From positions 1 through 5,622 of the forward strand of contig JANXSE010000203.1 in assembly GCA_025356695.1 (NCBI GenBank): DNA of 5,622 nucleotides. Direction: 5' to 3'. A program made the translations under genes and the position numbers. The DNA comes from Betaproteobacteria bacterium (GTDB lineage: Bacteria; Pseudomonadota; Gammaproteobacteria; Burkholderiales; SG8-41). Positions 1-5,622 of the stretch are shown piece after piece. Positions within the stretch are counted from its first letter, which is position 1. Every line of letters starts with the position of its first letter. A model generated the notes under the pieces. It was not told the origin of the DNA and ran no database searches. It saw only the letters and a list, made by a program, of their open reading frames with translations.

Positions 1-1583
1 CCGGTGCAGGGCGAATTCGGATCGGCGCAGGCGAGCTCGATCGCCGACGGCGTGCGAAAGCCTTCGGCATAGTTCGCAAAGCCGTTGAGCTGTGGTGCGA
101 ACTGGTAGGCCGCACCCAGCGACGGGTTGAAGCGCGAATAGCTGTGGCTGCCCGACACGTCGGAGAGCGTATTGGTGCCCGGCGTCGTCGCGAGCGTCGC
201 GCCGTTGTTGCACAACGCGTTCGCATCGCTACAGGACGTGCCGGTGAGCCCGACCGTTGCAGTGTCGTAGCGCCCGGACAGCGTGATCGCAAGCCGCTCG
301 TTGGCATTGAGCGTGTCAGTGGCAAAAATGCCATAGCGCCGGTTGGTCGATGCAATGCCGGCCTGCCGCACGAAGCCATCGGCGCCGATCGTCGCGCCCG
401 TGCTGTCGACGAAGGCGTTCTGCCCGATATTGCTGAAACCGGTTTTGCCGTACTCGGCGTTGAGGCCCGCCGTCATCACCTGCGGCAGGCCGAAGAGTTT
501 GCCGGCGTTCGACATCTGCAGGTTCGAGCCGTAGATGTTCTGCGTGGTATGCGCAAGCAGGTTGCTGGCCGGGCAATCAGCGGTGGTCACGCAGGTCGGA
601 TTATTGGTCGAGGTGGCCACCACCGAGCCGATGTTGCTGTTGAAGGCATCGCGCACGATGTGCCGGTAATAGAGGTTGCCGGCGAGTGATTTCTCCGCGT
701 TCAGCTGCAGGCTGCCGCGCACATTGAGCGTGTAGCTTTGCGTGCCCGTATAGTCCGGATGCGAGTAGCCCTGCGCCGGATTACCGAGCGTGGACAGCGG
801 CACGTTCTGGTTGCCGTTCAACTGATTGTCGGCCAGCATCAGGGTCACATCGAGATCGGCGCGATCGTTCTGATAACCGACCTTGCCGAAGAGCTGCCGC
901 ACCTGGCTCGGGTTCCACGCGGCCCAGCCGCGATCGTTATAGACCGTGGTGGCCACGTAGTAGTCGGTGTTGTCCTTGTGGCCGCCGTATTCCGCATCGA
1001 GACTGCGCCGCGCCGCCGAACCGAGAGACACTTTCGCGCTGCCGCCCGGAAACGCAAAGCCGCTTTTGGTGTTGATGGCGACCGCACCGCCCAACGTGTT
1101 GAGCCCGTAGACCGGGTTCGAGCCCGGCACCACGGTCAAGTTCGCAATCGCGATCTGCGGAATCAGGTCCCACGATACGATATCGCCAAACGGCTCGTTG
1201 ACGCGCATGCCGTCGAGAAACACCGAAATGCCCTGCGGCGTGCCGAGCACCGGCGAAGCCGTAAAGCCGCGGTAATTCAAATCAACAACATAAGGGTTAC
1301 CCTGCGTGTTGTTGACGTTGACCGCACCGACGGCCTGATTCAACACATCCGGCAGCGACTGCGCGTTCGGCGGCAGGTCTTTCTGGTTGATGATCTGGAC
1401 GTTGCCCGGATACTTGTCCTCGGTGATGCCGGCGCCGCCGACGGGCGTCGTCGCAATCACCGAGATTTCGGGCAACTCGTGCGGTGCCGCAACGGTGTCG
1501 GCCGCACAGGCCGCGTGCGAAAATAGCCCGCAGGCTGCAAAGACAGCCGCCGTGCGGATACCGGTTAAATTAAAGCGAATCAT
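1..1583 (-). CDS. TonB-dependent outer-membrane receptor, 5' part (C-terminal barrel off the window)
   Basis: An uninterrupted minus-strand frame runs from ATG (1581-1583) off the left edge, giving 527 residues. An in-frame TAA lies within 30 nt upstream and no other start falls between, so this ATG is firm, although no clear Shine-Dalgarno precedes it. Residues 1-27 form a signal peptide (hydrophobic core, ACA cleavage site). A TonB-box-like stretch EISVIAT is at 39-45. The plug (about 57-173) shows YRGF (104-107), VFLDGMRVNEPFGD (121-134) and PGSNPVYGLNTLGGAVAI (153-170). The rest has alternating beta-barrel pattern and ends at a family-typical motif containing EGFRTPSAIELACADP. Such receptors take up scarce ligands (siderophores, metals, vitamins, glycans) using TonB-ExbBD energy; the ligand here is not deducible. 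Relatives as I recall them are about 750-850 aa, so roughly a third is missing. No neighbouring uptake gene is visible. Confidence 0.95.
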   Translation of the reverse strand, partial: MIRFNLTGIRTAAVFAACGLFSHAACAADTVAAPHELPEISVIATTPVGGAGITEDKYPGNVQIINQKDLPPNAQSLPDVLNQAVGAVNVNNTQGNPYVVDLNYRGFTASPVLGTPQGISVFLDGMRVNEPFGDIVSWDLIPQIAIANLTVVPGSNPVYGLNTLGGAVAINTKSGFAFPGGSAKVSLGSAARRSLDAEYGGHKDNTDYYVATTVYNDRGWAAWNPSQVRQLFGKVGYQNDRADLDVTLMLADNQLNGNQNVPLSTLGNPAQGYSHPDYTGTQSYTLNVRGSLQLNAEKSLAGNLYYRHIVRDAFNSNIGSVVATSTNNPTCVTTADCPASNLLAHTTQNIYGSNLQMSNAGKLFGLPQVMTAGLNAEYGKTGFSNIGQNAFVDSTGATIGADGFVRQAGIASTNRRYGIFATDTLNANERLAITLSGRYDTATVGLTGTSCSDANALCNNGATLATTPGTNTLSDVSGSHSYSRFNPSLGAAYQFAPQLNGFANYAEGFRTPSAIELACADPNSPCT

Positions 1584-1602
1584 GAACGGGTCAAGCGGGT
1601 TG

Positions 1603-1615
1603 TTTAATTATTATT
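1603..1615 (-). promoter_or_regulatory. AT-rich tract upstream of the TonB receptor start, possible Fur-like or promoter element
   Basis: A run of 13 A/T bases lies 20-32 bp upstream of the receptor ATG within otherwise mixed sequence. Read on the minus strand it is AATAATAATTAAA, which partly resembles the repeated GATAAT hexamers of Fur boxes. Many TonB-receptor genes are iron-controlled, so the idea is reasonable, but the match is loose and could just be the promoter's AT-rich -10 zone. No convincing -35/-10 pair was found. Confidence 0.2.
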
Positions 1616-1681
1616 GGAACAAGCGCCGTGTGCCGCAAGTTTCGCACAGCGGAGTATTTGCAGCACGCCGCGGAAAAAACG

Positions 1682-1701
1682 AAGGGGGCATGAGCCCCCT
1701 T
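1682..1701 (-). terminator. Rho-independent terminator for the 1766-2500 gene, possibly bidirectional
   Basis: A perfect 8-bp stem (AAGGGGGC at 1682-1689 and GCCCCCTT at 1694-1701) closes a 4-nt loop. On the minus strand it is followed, 2 nt on, by six T residues (A6 at 1674-1679 on plus). It lies about 65 bp beyond the TAG stop of the minus-strand gene and before the TonB receptor, so it should separate the two transcription units. The plus side carries TTTT as the stem end and start of tail, so weak termination of plus-strand transcripts is also possible. Confidence 0.85.
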
Positions 1702-1765
1702 TTATTGGTTTTCGGAAAATCGAGCCTGGTGCCTGTGATTCGCTGGTCAAACGCCTCCGCCGATG

Positions 1766-2500
1766 CTAGAGCGGCGGCCAGATACGGCGGCCCGCGAGCG
1801 GGCCGTGGGGTGCATGGGTGACAATCTTCAGCACATGCCGACCGGGCCATCGTTCGCTCATGCCTGCTTCGCGAAATCGCCGTTCGAAATCTTTCTCACC
1901 CGGGTCCATGTCTGTGAACTCGTAGAGCACGCCATGCTTGGCCCAGCCAACGATCGCAATCAGTTTGCGGGCGCCGATGCAACCACGCGCACGCGTCACC
2001 TGTGGCAACTTCATCTGCCGGTACCATAAACCCAGTTCCATGTCGTCATTCTGGTTGAGGGTCTGGTAGTTGCCGAGCTGGATCGCGGGCGGCGCCCCGG
2101 TGCCGGGCAAATGTCGGTACCAGTCAGGACCGCTCACCCTCGTCTCCTCGATGAAAATGCAGAAGCGGTAACCCTTGCGCTTCGCGAGCATTGCCGCGCT
2201 TTCGGTATCCAGCTGCGCATGATGATTGGGATCGAAGAAGACGTCAGGGGTGGCGGCAGCCGTGACCAGCAAATATTGCGAACCCCGCGGAACGGTCATA
2301 TCGTCGGTTTCGATGCGGACAGGATGTCCCGGCGGATCGGCATCGGCGCCGTCTTTCGGCGCGCGCGCGTAATGACCGATCCAGATAGGGCCCGGCCGCG
2401 CCTGCAATGCCGGCAGGTGATGCGTGTGCAGCCACGCGAGAAAACCGTCCCGATCGGCATCGTCGAGATCGTACCATTCGGCTTTGATTGCAGTGTCCAT
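1766..2500 (-). CDS. Hypothetical protein, 244 aa, probable tandem ferredoxin-like (Dabb/EthD-like) fold
   Basis: The frame starts at ATG (2498-2500), with AGAGG 10 nt upstream as ribosome-binding site, and ends at TAG (1766-1768). I do not recognise a named family. No signal peptide or membrane segment is seen, so it should be cytoplasmic. Two halves appear to share a layout: a short helix with an LP pair (FLAWLHTHHLPAL, 20-32), then a strand (PIWIGHY, 38-44); and later LGLWYRQMKLPQV (156-168) followed by a strand region and VLYEFTDMD (191-199). Helix-LP-strand order of this kind is common in dimeric alpha/beta-barrel proteins, some of which handle aromatic or polyketide compounds, but no catalytic residue can be named. 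It lies 96 bp downstream of the Bug/TctC gene on the same strand and may be co-transcribed with it; a terminator follows. Existence as a gene is fairly sure, function unknown. Confidence 0.85.
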   Translation of the reverse strand: MDTAIKAEWYDLDDADRDGFLAWLHTHHLPALQARPGPIWIGHYARAPKDGADADPPGHPVRIETDDMTVPRGSQYLLVTAAATPDVFFDPNHHAQLDTESAAMLAKRKGYRFCIFIEETRVSGPDWYRHLPGTGAPPAIQLGNYQTLNQNDDMELGLWYRQMKLPQVTRARGCIGARKLIAIVGWAKHGVLYEFTDMDPGEKDFERRFREAGMSERWPGRHVLKIVTHAPHGPLAGRRIWPPL

Positions 2501-2596
2501 GAACTACCGTCCTCTTGCGTTCAGTTCGTTAAAACAGCCCAACATTTTTTGGGAGTGTCCCTGTCTTGATGCTGCCTCCGGAAACGGCACGCCGCC

Positions 2597-3562
2597 TTAT
2601 TCAGGCTTGATCCCCGCCGCCTTGATCACCCTCGCCCACTTCTCCGTTTCTGATTTAAGGTGCGCGGCAAACGCATCGGGCGCGCCATCGACCACTTCGG
2701 CGCCGTCGGCAGCGAGACGCTCCAGCATGTCCGGCATGCGCAGCACGCGCGAGATTCCTTTGTACAGGATATCAATGATCGAACGCGGAGTACCTGCCGG
2801 CGCCAATACGCCGTACCATTGCGTCGACTCGTAGCCGGGCAGCGCGGCCTCGGCAATCGTCGGCACCTCCGGCAGCACCTGCGCACGTTTGACACTGGTC
2901 ACGCCAAGCGGCCGCAGTCTGCTGTTCTTAAGGTACGGCATTACGGTCGGCGTCGTCGGAAACGCAACCGACACTTCCCCCCCGAGCAAGCTGATCATGC
3001 CCAGCCCCGAGCCCTTGAACGGCACCTGCTCCATATCGACTTTGGCCATCACCTTGAAAAGTTCTCCCGACAAGTGCGGGCTGGTGCCCTGGCCCGGCGA
3101 CGCAATCACCAGCCGGCCCGGTTTCGATTTCGCCAGTGCAATGAATTCTTTGACGGTCTTCACCGGCACCGAAGGGTGCACGACCAGCACGTTGGGGGCC
3201 GCAACAAGCTCGGACACTGGCGCCAGATCGCGCAGCGCATCGTAGGGCATATCCTTGATCATGCTCGGGTTGATCGCGAGCGACGTCTGCGTGATGATTA
3301 GCGTGTATCCGTCGGGCGGCGACTTGGCGACCACATCCACGCCAATAATGCCGCTGGCCCCCGCGCGGTTCTCGACGACCACCTGCTGTCCCAGCAATTC
3401 GGTCAGTCGTTGCGCGATCAAGCGCCCCAGAATATCGCTCCCGCCGCCGGGCGAGGACGCAACCACCAGCCTGACCGGACGAACGGGATAGCTTTGGGCA
3501 TGCGCCAGTCCGGCGCCCGTCGCGGCCAGCATCAACGACATCAGAAATTTGTTTCTGTTCAT
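2597..3562 (-). CDS. Tripartite tricarboxylate transporter substrate-binding protein (Bug/TctC family)
   Basis: The 321-aa product is a periplasmic solute-binding protein. Residues 1-22 are a signal peptide (MNRNK, hydrophobic core, AHA cleavage before Q23). Family hallmarks follow: YPVRPVRLVV (25-34), the ligand-loop motif SSPGGGSDILGR (36-47), VENRAGASGIIG (63-74) and PPDGYTLI (82-89), with a later YGVLAPAGTP. Length fits the usual 300-330 aa. Proteins of this family bind carboxylates and similar small ligands; many are orphans without TctAB membrane genes, and none are seen here. The start at 3560-3562 is chosen because GGGAG lies 8 nt upstream and the signal peptide begins there. The frame stays open to 3724, but that would add 54 non-signal residues, partly translated from an inverted repeat. 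The unknown 244-aa gene follows on the same strand, so its product may act on the imported ligand (inference). Confidence 0.95.
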   Translation of the reverse strand: MNRNKFLMSLMLAATGAGLAHAQSYPVRPVRLVVASSPGGGSDILGRLIAQRLTELLGQQVVVENRAGASGIIGVDVVAKSPPDGYTLIITQTSLAINPSMIKDMPYDALRDLAPVSELVAAPNVLVVHPSVPVKTVKEFIALAKSKPGRLVIASPGQGTSPHLSGELFKVMAKVDMEQVPFKGSGLGMISLLGGEVSVAFPTTPTVMPYLKNSRLRPLGVTSVKRAQVLPEVPTIAEAALPGYESTQWYGVLAPAGTPRSIIDILYKGISRVLRMPDMLERLAADGAEVVDGAPDAFAAHLKSETEKWARVIKAAGIKPE

Positions 3563-3654
3563 CGTGACTGCTCCCTGGTACGTTGATCGGTCGTCAATGC
3601 GAGCCATGGTCTGCCCGCAATGCGTCGGTTCAAAGGACGGCCGATTCTTACAGA

Positions 3655-3729
3655 GTAAATAGGGTCGGTGTAAGATTTCCGCGACGACCAACGTTCCGAA
3701 TACGGAAATCTTACACTGACCCAATTTAC
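3655..3729. repeat. 27-bp imperfect inverted repeat with 21-nt spacer, MITE/REP-like element
   Basis: The left arm is 3655-3681 and the right arm 3703-3729. The right arm's reverse complement matches the left at 25 of 27 positions; the differences are A versus T at arm position 7 and G versus A at position 13. The shared inner core is GTGTAAGATTTCCG. The element sits between divergent genes, so it cannot be a normal transcription terminator for either. From memory, similar GGGTCAG-GTAA-type palindromes accompany REP/RAYT (Y1 transposase) genes in proteobacteria, but no transposase is present here. No target duplication was recognised next to the arms. Confidence 0.8.
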
Positions 3730-3758
3730 TTGTTTCCTTCTACCCAGCGATCAGAAGG

Positions 3759-3831
3759 TTGACAATACAATTCAATTGGTTGACAATTAAGACCTATAGA
3801 GTTGACATTAAAAGCCGTTAATATTGACAAT
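3759..3831 (+). promoter_or_regulatory. Array of four phased TTGACAAT repeats: likely operator/promoter of the downstream regulator
   Basis: Copies are at 3759-3766, 3780-3787, 3802-3809 (TTGACATT) and 3824-3831. Starts are 21, 22 and 22 bp apart, about two helical turns, so all four face the same side. Consensus is GTTGACAATW; the first three are preceded by G, the last by A. The core TTGACAA is a near-palindrome (TTG-N-CAA). Each copy contains a perfect sigma70 -35 hexamer, and the next copy's GACAAT falls where a -10 would be: spacer 17 from copy 1 to 2, and 18 from copy 3 to 4. The last copy ends 5 bp before the ribosome-binding site of the winged-helix/ATPase gene, which suggests autoregulation by that protein (inference). 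Confidence 0.7.
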
Positions 3832-3836
3832 TTAAT

Positions 3837-3842
3837 AAGGGA
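3837..3842 (+). promoter_or_regulatory. Ribosome-binding site fixing the start at 3850
   Basis: AAGGGA lies 7 nt before ATG 3850-3852. It argues against the upstream in-frame TTG at 3802, which has no such site and would translate two of the TTGACAAT repeats. Confidence 0.8.
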
Positions 3843-3849
3843 AATTTCA

Positions 3850-4893
3850 ATGACTAGGGTTCGAGCACGCGGCGAGGATATTCGTCGCTATATCATTGAA
3901 AAAGTTGAGAAATATCCCTCTGACGTCAGCAAACTAACTGCTGATAAATTTGAGATAACACGTCAAGCTGTCAATAAGCATCTACAAAAGCTCGCGCGAG
4001 AGGGGGCGCTATTAGAATCTGGTAAGACCCGTAGCAGGACGTATAAGCTTGCCCCGCTATTAGAGTGGAGTAACACCTATCCACTAAACAAAGAACTAAC
4101 GGAAAGCGATGTCTGGAATCGCGATATAAAACCGCGATTGGGTCATCTTCCAGACAATGTAATGGACATTTGGCATTACGGTTTTACAGAAATGTTCAAC
4201 AACGCCATCGATCACTCCGGCGGGAGCTATATCCATGTGAGCTTGCGTAAGACCGCCGCAGATGCAGAAATAGTAATTATGGACAATGGTGTTGGTATAT
4301 TCAGGAAGATTCAAAGCGCCTTGAATCTAATTGATGAACGACATTCCGTGCTTGAACTAGCAAAAGGAAAGTTTACAACCGACCCAAAGAACCATACAGG
4401 ACAGGGCATATTTTTCACGTCCCGGATGTTGGATTCTTTTGATCTTTTGTCTGGTGGCGTATTTTTTTCTCACGACTATGAAAAAGCTGACTGGATAACT
4501 GAGAGAGATAGAAGCCAAGATGGCACCACGGTATTCATGAAGTTATACAACCACACAGCGAGGACAGAGAAGAAGGTGTTTGATGCCTACTCTGGAGGTG
4601 ACGACTATGCTTTTAGGAAAACAATAGTTCCCGTTAGGATGGCGCAGTATGGGGACGACAACTTAGTATCTAGATCCCAGGCAAAAAGAGTACTGGTAAG
4701 AGTTGATAAATTTACCGCAGTAATATTTGATTTCAAGGATGTCCCGACAATTGGCCAAGCTTTTGCCGATGAGATATTTAGGGTATTCGCAAAAGAGCAT
4801 CCGCACATTGAGATTTCTGTGCATAACGCCTCTTCTGAAGTCAAAAAAATGATAAGCCGCGCGCGTAGCGAGGACGTTAAACCTATTTCTTAG
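3850..4893 (+). CDS. Winged-helix / GHKL ATPase / STAS-like DUF4325 fusion, probable transcription regulator
   Basis: The product has 347 aa. Residues ~9-67 form a winged helix, with recognition helix around TRQAVNKHLQKLAREG (37-52) and a basic wing at 56-66. Residues ~105-233 are a GHKL ATPase: N box with E114 and N118 (EMFNNAIDHS), G1 box DNGVGI (145-150), G2 box TGQGIFF (183-189) and a later DGTT (224-227). No phospho-accepting histidine domain, membrane segment or signal peptide is seen, so it is not an ordinary sensor kinase. Residues ~258-338 match the STAS-like DUF4325: YGDDNLVSRSQAKR (267-280), VIFDFKDV (291-298), IGQAFADEIFRVF (301-313), then VKKMISRA (331-338). By analogy with anti-sigma kinases and their STAS antagonists, ATP binding may control a switch that changes DNA binding; target unknown. 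Codons are AT-rich (about 40-45% G+C by eye against about 60% around), a sign of transfer. Ends in TAG (stop 4891-4893). Confidence 0.9.
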   Translation: MTRVRARGEDIRRYIIEKVEKYPSDVSKLTADKFEITRQAVNKHLQKLAREGALLESGKTRSRTYKLAPLLEWSNTYPLNKELTESDVWNRDIKPRLGHLPDNVMDIWHYGFTEMFNNAIDHSGGSYIHVSLRKTAADAEIVIMDNGVGIFRKIQSALNLIDERHSVLELAKGKFTTDPKNHTGQGIFFTSRMLDSFDLLSGGVFFSHDYEKADWITERDRSQDGTTVFMKLYNHTARTEKKVFDAYSGGDDYAFRKTIVPVRMAQYGDDNLVSRSQAKRVLVRVDKFTAVIFDFKDVPTIGQAFADEIFRVFAKEHPHIEISVHNASSEVKKMISRARSEDVKPIS

Positions 4894-5316
4894 GTGCTGG
4901 CTTTGCGCATCAAAGGGGTAGCATCGCCCCCAGTTCCGTGGGACGCCATAATCAACGGCCATTGCTCAGCAGCAAACCAATTTGGCGCAATGCGCTTCGT
5001 TAACTGCAATTTTGTTCAGGTGCGATGAGCTAATTGCACCGGGCCTCATGCCTCCGAGTGCCTCAACCCCCGCCTCCCCCGCGCAGTGGGGCAAGCACAG
5101 GTAGGGGGCACAGCAAAAATCCGTTCCGCACGTCGCGCTCCGCTTAAGGCGTCCTGCCACACTTTAGGAATCTGGAACTATAGCGTTAGATGCCGACGCA
5201 AACGCTCCCCCCTTCCCCTACGTCGCCGGAGAATAGAAAAGCACAAATGCACGAATTTCCGCAATGAAAAAGCGGACAATAGCGCCCATCTTTTACCAAA
5301 GCGGCCCGCCATTCCC
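4894..5316. other. 423-bp gap without a convincing gene
   Basis: This stretch separates the AT-rich regulator gene from the OsmC-YcaO gene. Base composition returns to GC-rich, with C/G runs around 5065-5110. Only short frames are present, such as a cysteine-rich minus-strand frame at 4966-5160, with no ribosome-binding site or recognisable domain. No terminator with a T tail was found after 4893, no tRNA-like cloverleaf, and no second copy of the 3655-3729 inverted repeat. It holds one small hairpin and presumably the promoter of the downstream gene, which I could not place; it may include remnants of the insertion that brought in the regulator. Confidence 0.6.
5019..5040. repeat. Small hairpin, 8-bp stem and 6-nt loop
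   Basis: GGTGCGAT (5019-5026) pairs with ATTGCACC (5033-5040) around the loop GAGCTA, with one G-T pair in the stem. No T tract follows, so it is not a standard terminator. An alternative pairing of GCAATT a few bases upstream with AATTGC of the right arm is also possible. Function unknown. Confidence 0.45.
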
Positions 5317-5622
5317 ATGGAAATCAAAGTCAACTTTCTCGACAAGCTTCGTCTCGAAGCCAAATTCGATGACTTCACGGTCGTAGCCGATCAACCGATC
5401 CGCTACAAGGGTGACGGCTCGGCGCCCGGGCCGTTCGATTACTTTCTGGCTTCATCGGCGCAGTGTGCGGCTTACTTTGTAAAGTTGTACTGCGTTACGC
5501 GCAATATTCCGACCGATAACATCCGGCTGTCGCAGAACAATATTGTCGACCCGGAAAATCGCTACAAGCAGATTTTCAAGATACAGGTCGAATTGCCGGC
5601 GGACATCTCCGCCAAAGACCGC
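5317..5622 (+). CDS. OsmC-like domain of an OsmC-YcaO fusion protein, 5' part
   Basis: The first 102 codons are present and the frame is open at the right edge. The N-terminus MEIKVNFLDKLRLEAKF, followed by IRYKGDGSAPGPFDYFLASS (28-47), C50 and C59, and LSQNNIVDPENRY (71-83), matches what I recall of a highly conserved beta/gammaproteobacterial family of about 730 aa with an OsmC domain in front of a YcaO domain. OsmC proteins reduce organic peroxides with two cysteines; C50 fits the first, and the second would lie past the window. YcaO domains activate peptide backbones with ATP, but the job of the fusion is not established to my knowledge. The start ATG 5317-5319 agrees with family N-termini, though only a weak ribosome-binding sequence (AAAGCGG) precedes it. 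Codon use and G+C resemble the backbone rather than the regulator gene upstream. Confidence 0.9.
   Translation, partial: MEIKVNFLDKLRLEAKFDDFTVVADQPIRYKGDGSAPGPFDYFLASSAQCAAYFVKLYCVTRNIPTDNIRLSQNNIVDPENRYKQIFKIQVELPADISAKDR

Noticed and set aside
738..1526. 262-codon plus-strand open frame opposite the TonB receptor
   Set aside because: It is rich in Arg, Val and Ala as expected for an antisense shadow of GC-rich coding DNA, has no domain, and the minus frame is a clear receptor.
2538..2553. Hairpin between the Bug gene and the 244-aa gene as a terminator
   Set aside because: The stem is only 5 bp (CCCAA/TTGGG) with a short, delayed T4 on the minus strand; too weak to call, so co-transcription remains possible.
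3563..3724. N-terminal extension of the Bug/TctC gene by 54 codons up to 3724
   Set aside because: The extension would be translated partly from the inverted repeat, lacks signal-peptide character and would bury the good signal peptide that starts at 3562 with its own GGGAG site.
3802..3849. TTG start at 3802 for the winged-helix/ATPase gene
   Set aside because: It lies inside a TTGACAAT repeat and has no ribosome-binding site, while ATG 3850 has AAGGGA at 7 nt and begins just before the helical domain.
4966..5160. 64-aa cysteine-rich minus-strand open frame in the gap
   Set aside because: No ribosome-binding site, no recognised domain or partner gene; the frame may be fortuitous in GC-rich non-coding sequence.
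5183..5193. Integron attC-like core (GCGTTAGATGC) after the regulator gene
   Set aside because: The 7-mer fits GTTRRRY, but no matching RYYYAAC core with complementary arms was found in the preceding ~140 bp, and no second recombination core precedes the gene. Chance match is more likely.
5178..5378. 66-codon minus-strand open frame overlapping the OsmC-YcaO start
   Set aside because: It overlaps a well-conserved gene start on the opposite strand and has no recognisable features.

Overview
The window looks like a piece of a betaproteobacterial chromosome, most likely Burkholderiales. The backbone genes are about 60% G+C by eye. They include a Bug/TctC-type tripartite-tricarboxylate binding protein, a class greatly expanded in that order, a large TonB-dependent receptor, and the start of the OsmC-YcaO fusion protein typical of beta- and gammaproteobacteria. 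The genus cannot be fixed from this sequence.

Layout: (1) 1-1583, minus strand: first ~527 residues of a TonB-dependent outer-membrane receptor whose barrel end lies beyond the left edge. (2) 1584-1765: a short gap with an AT-rich tract behind the receptor start and a strong hairpin terminator. (3) 1766-2500 and 2597-3562, both minus: a 244-aa protein of unknown function (two halves that look like ferredoxin-like/Dabb folds) and, upstream of it, a Bug/TctC periplasmic binding protein. They are 96 bp apart and could be co-transcribed into the terminator at 1682-1701. (4) 3563-3849: divergent intergenic region with a 27-bp imperfect inverted repeat (a MITE/REP-like element) and four phased copies of TTGACAAT. 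(5) 3850-4893, plus: a 347-aa AT-rich gene for a protein with a winged-helix DNA-binding domain, a GHKL ATPase domain and a C-terminal STAS-like DUF4325 domain. (6) 4894-5316: 423 bp without a convincing gene, holding one small hairpin. (7) 5317-5622, plus: first 102 codons of an OsmC-YcaO fusion gene that leaves the right edge.

The most interesting part is 3655-4893. An apparently acquired AT-rich gene sits between backbone genes beside a mobile-element-like inverted repeat. It encodes a one-protein regulator that joins a DNA reader, an ATPase and a STAS-like module, which in classical partner-switching systems are separate proteins. Just before its ribosome-binding site lies an array of four octamers repeating every 21-22 bp (two helical turns). 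Each octamer carries a -35 hexamer, and in two of the three adjacent pairs the next copy supplies a fair -10 at a 17-18 bp spacer. This suggests a self-controlled promoter/operator array. No target gene or partner is visible in the window.
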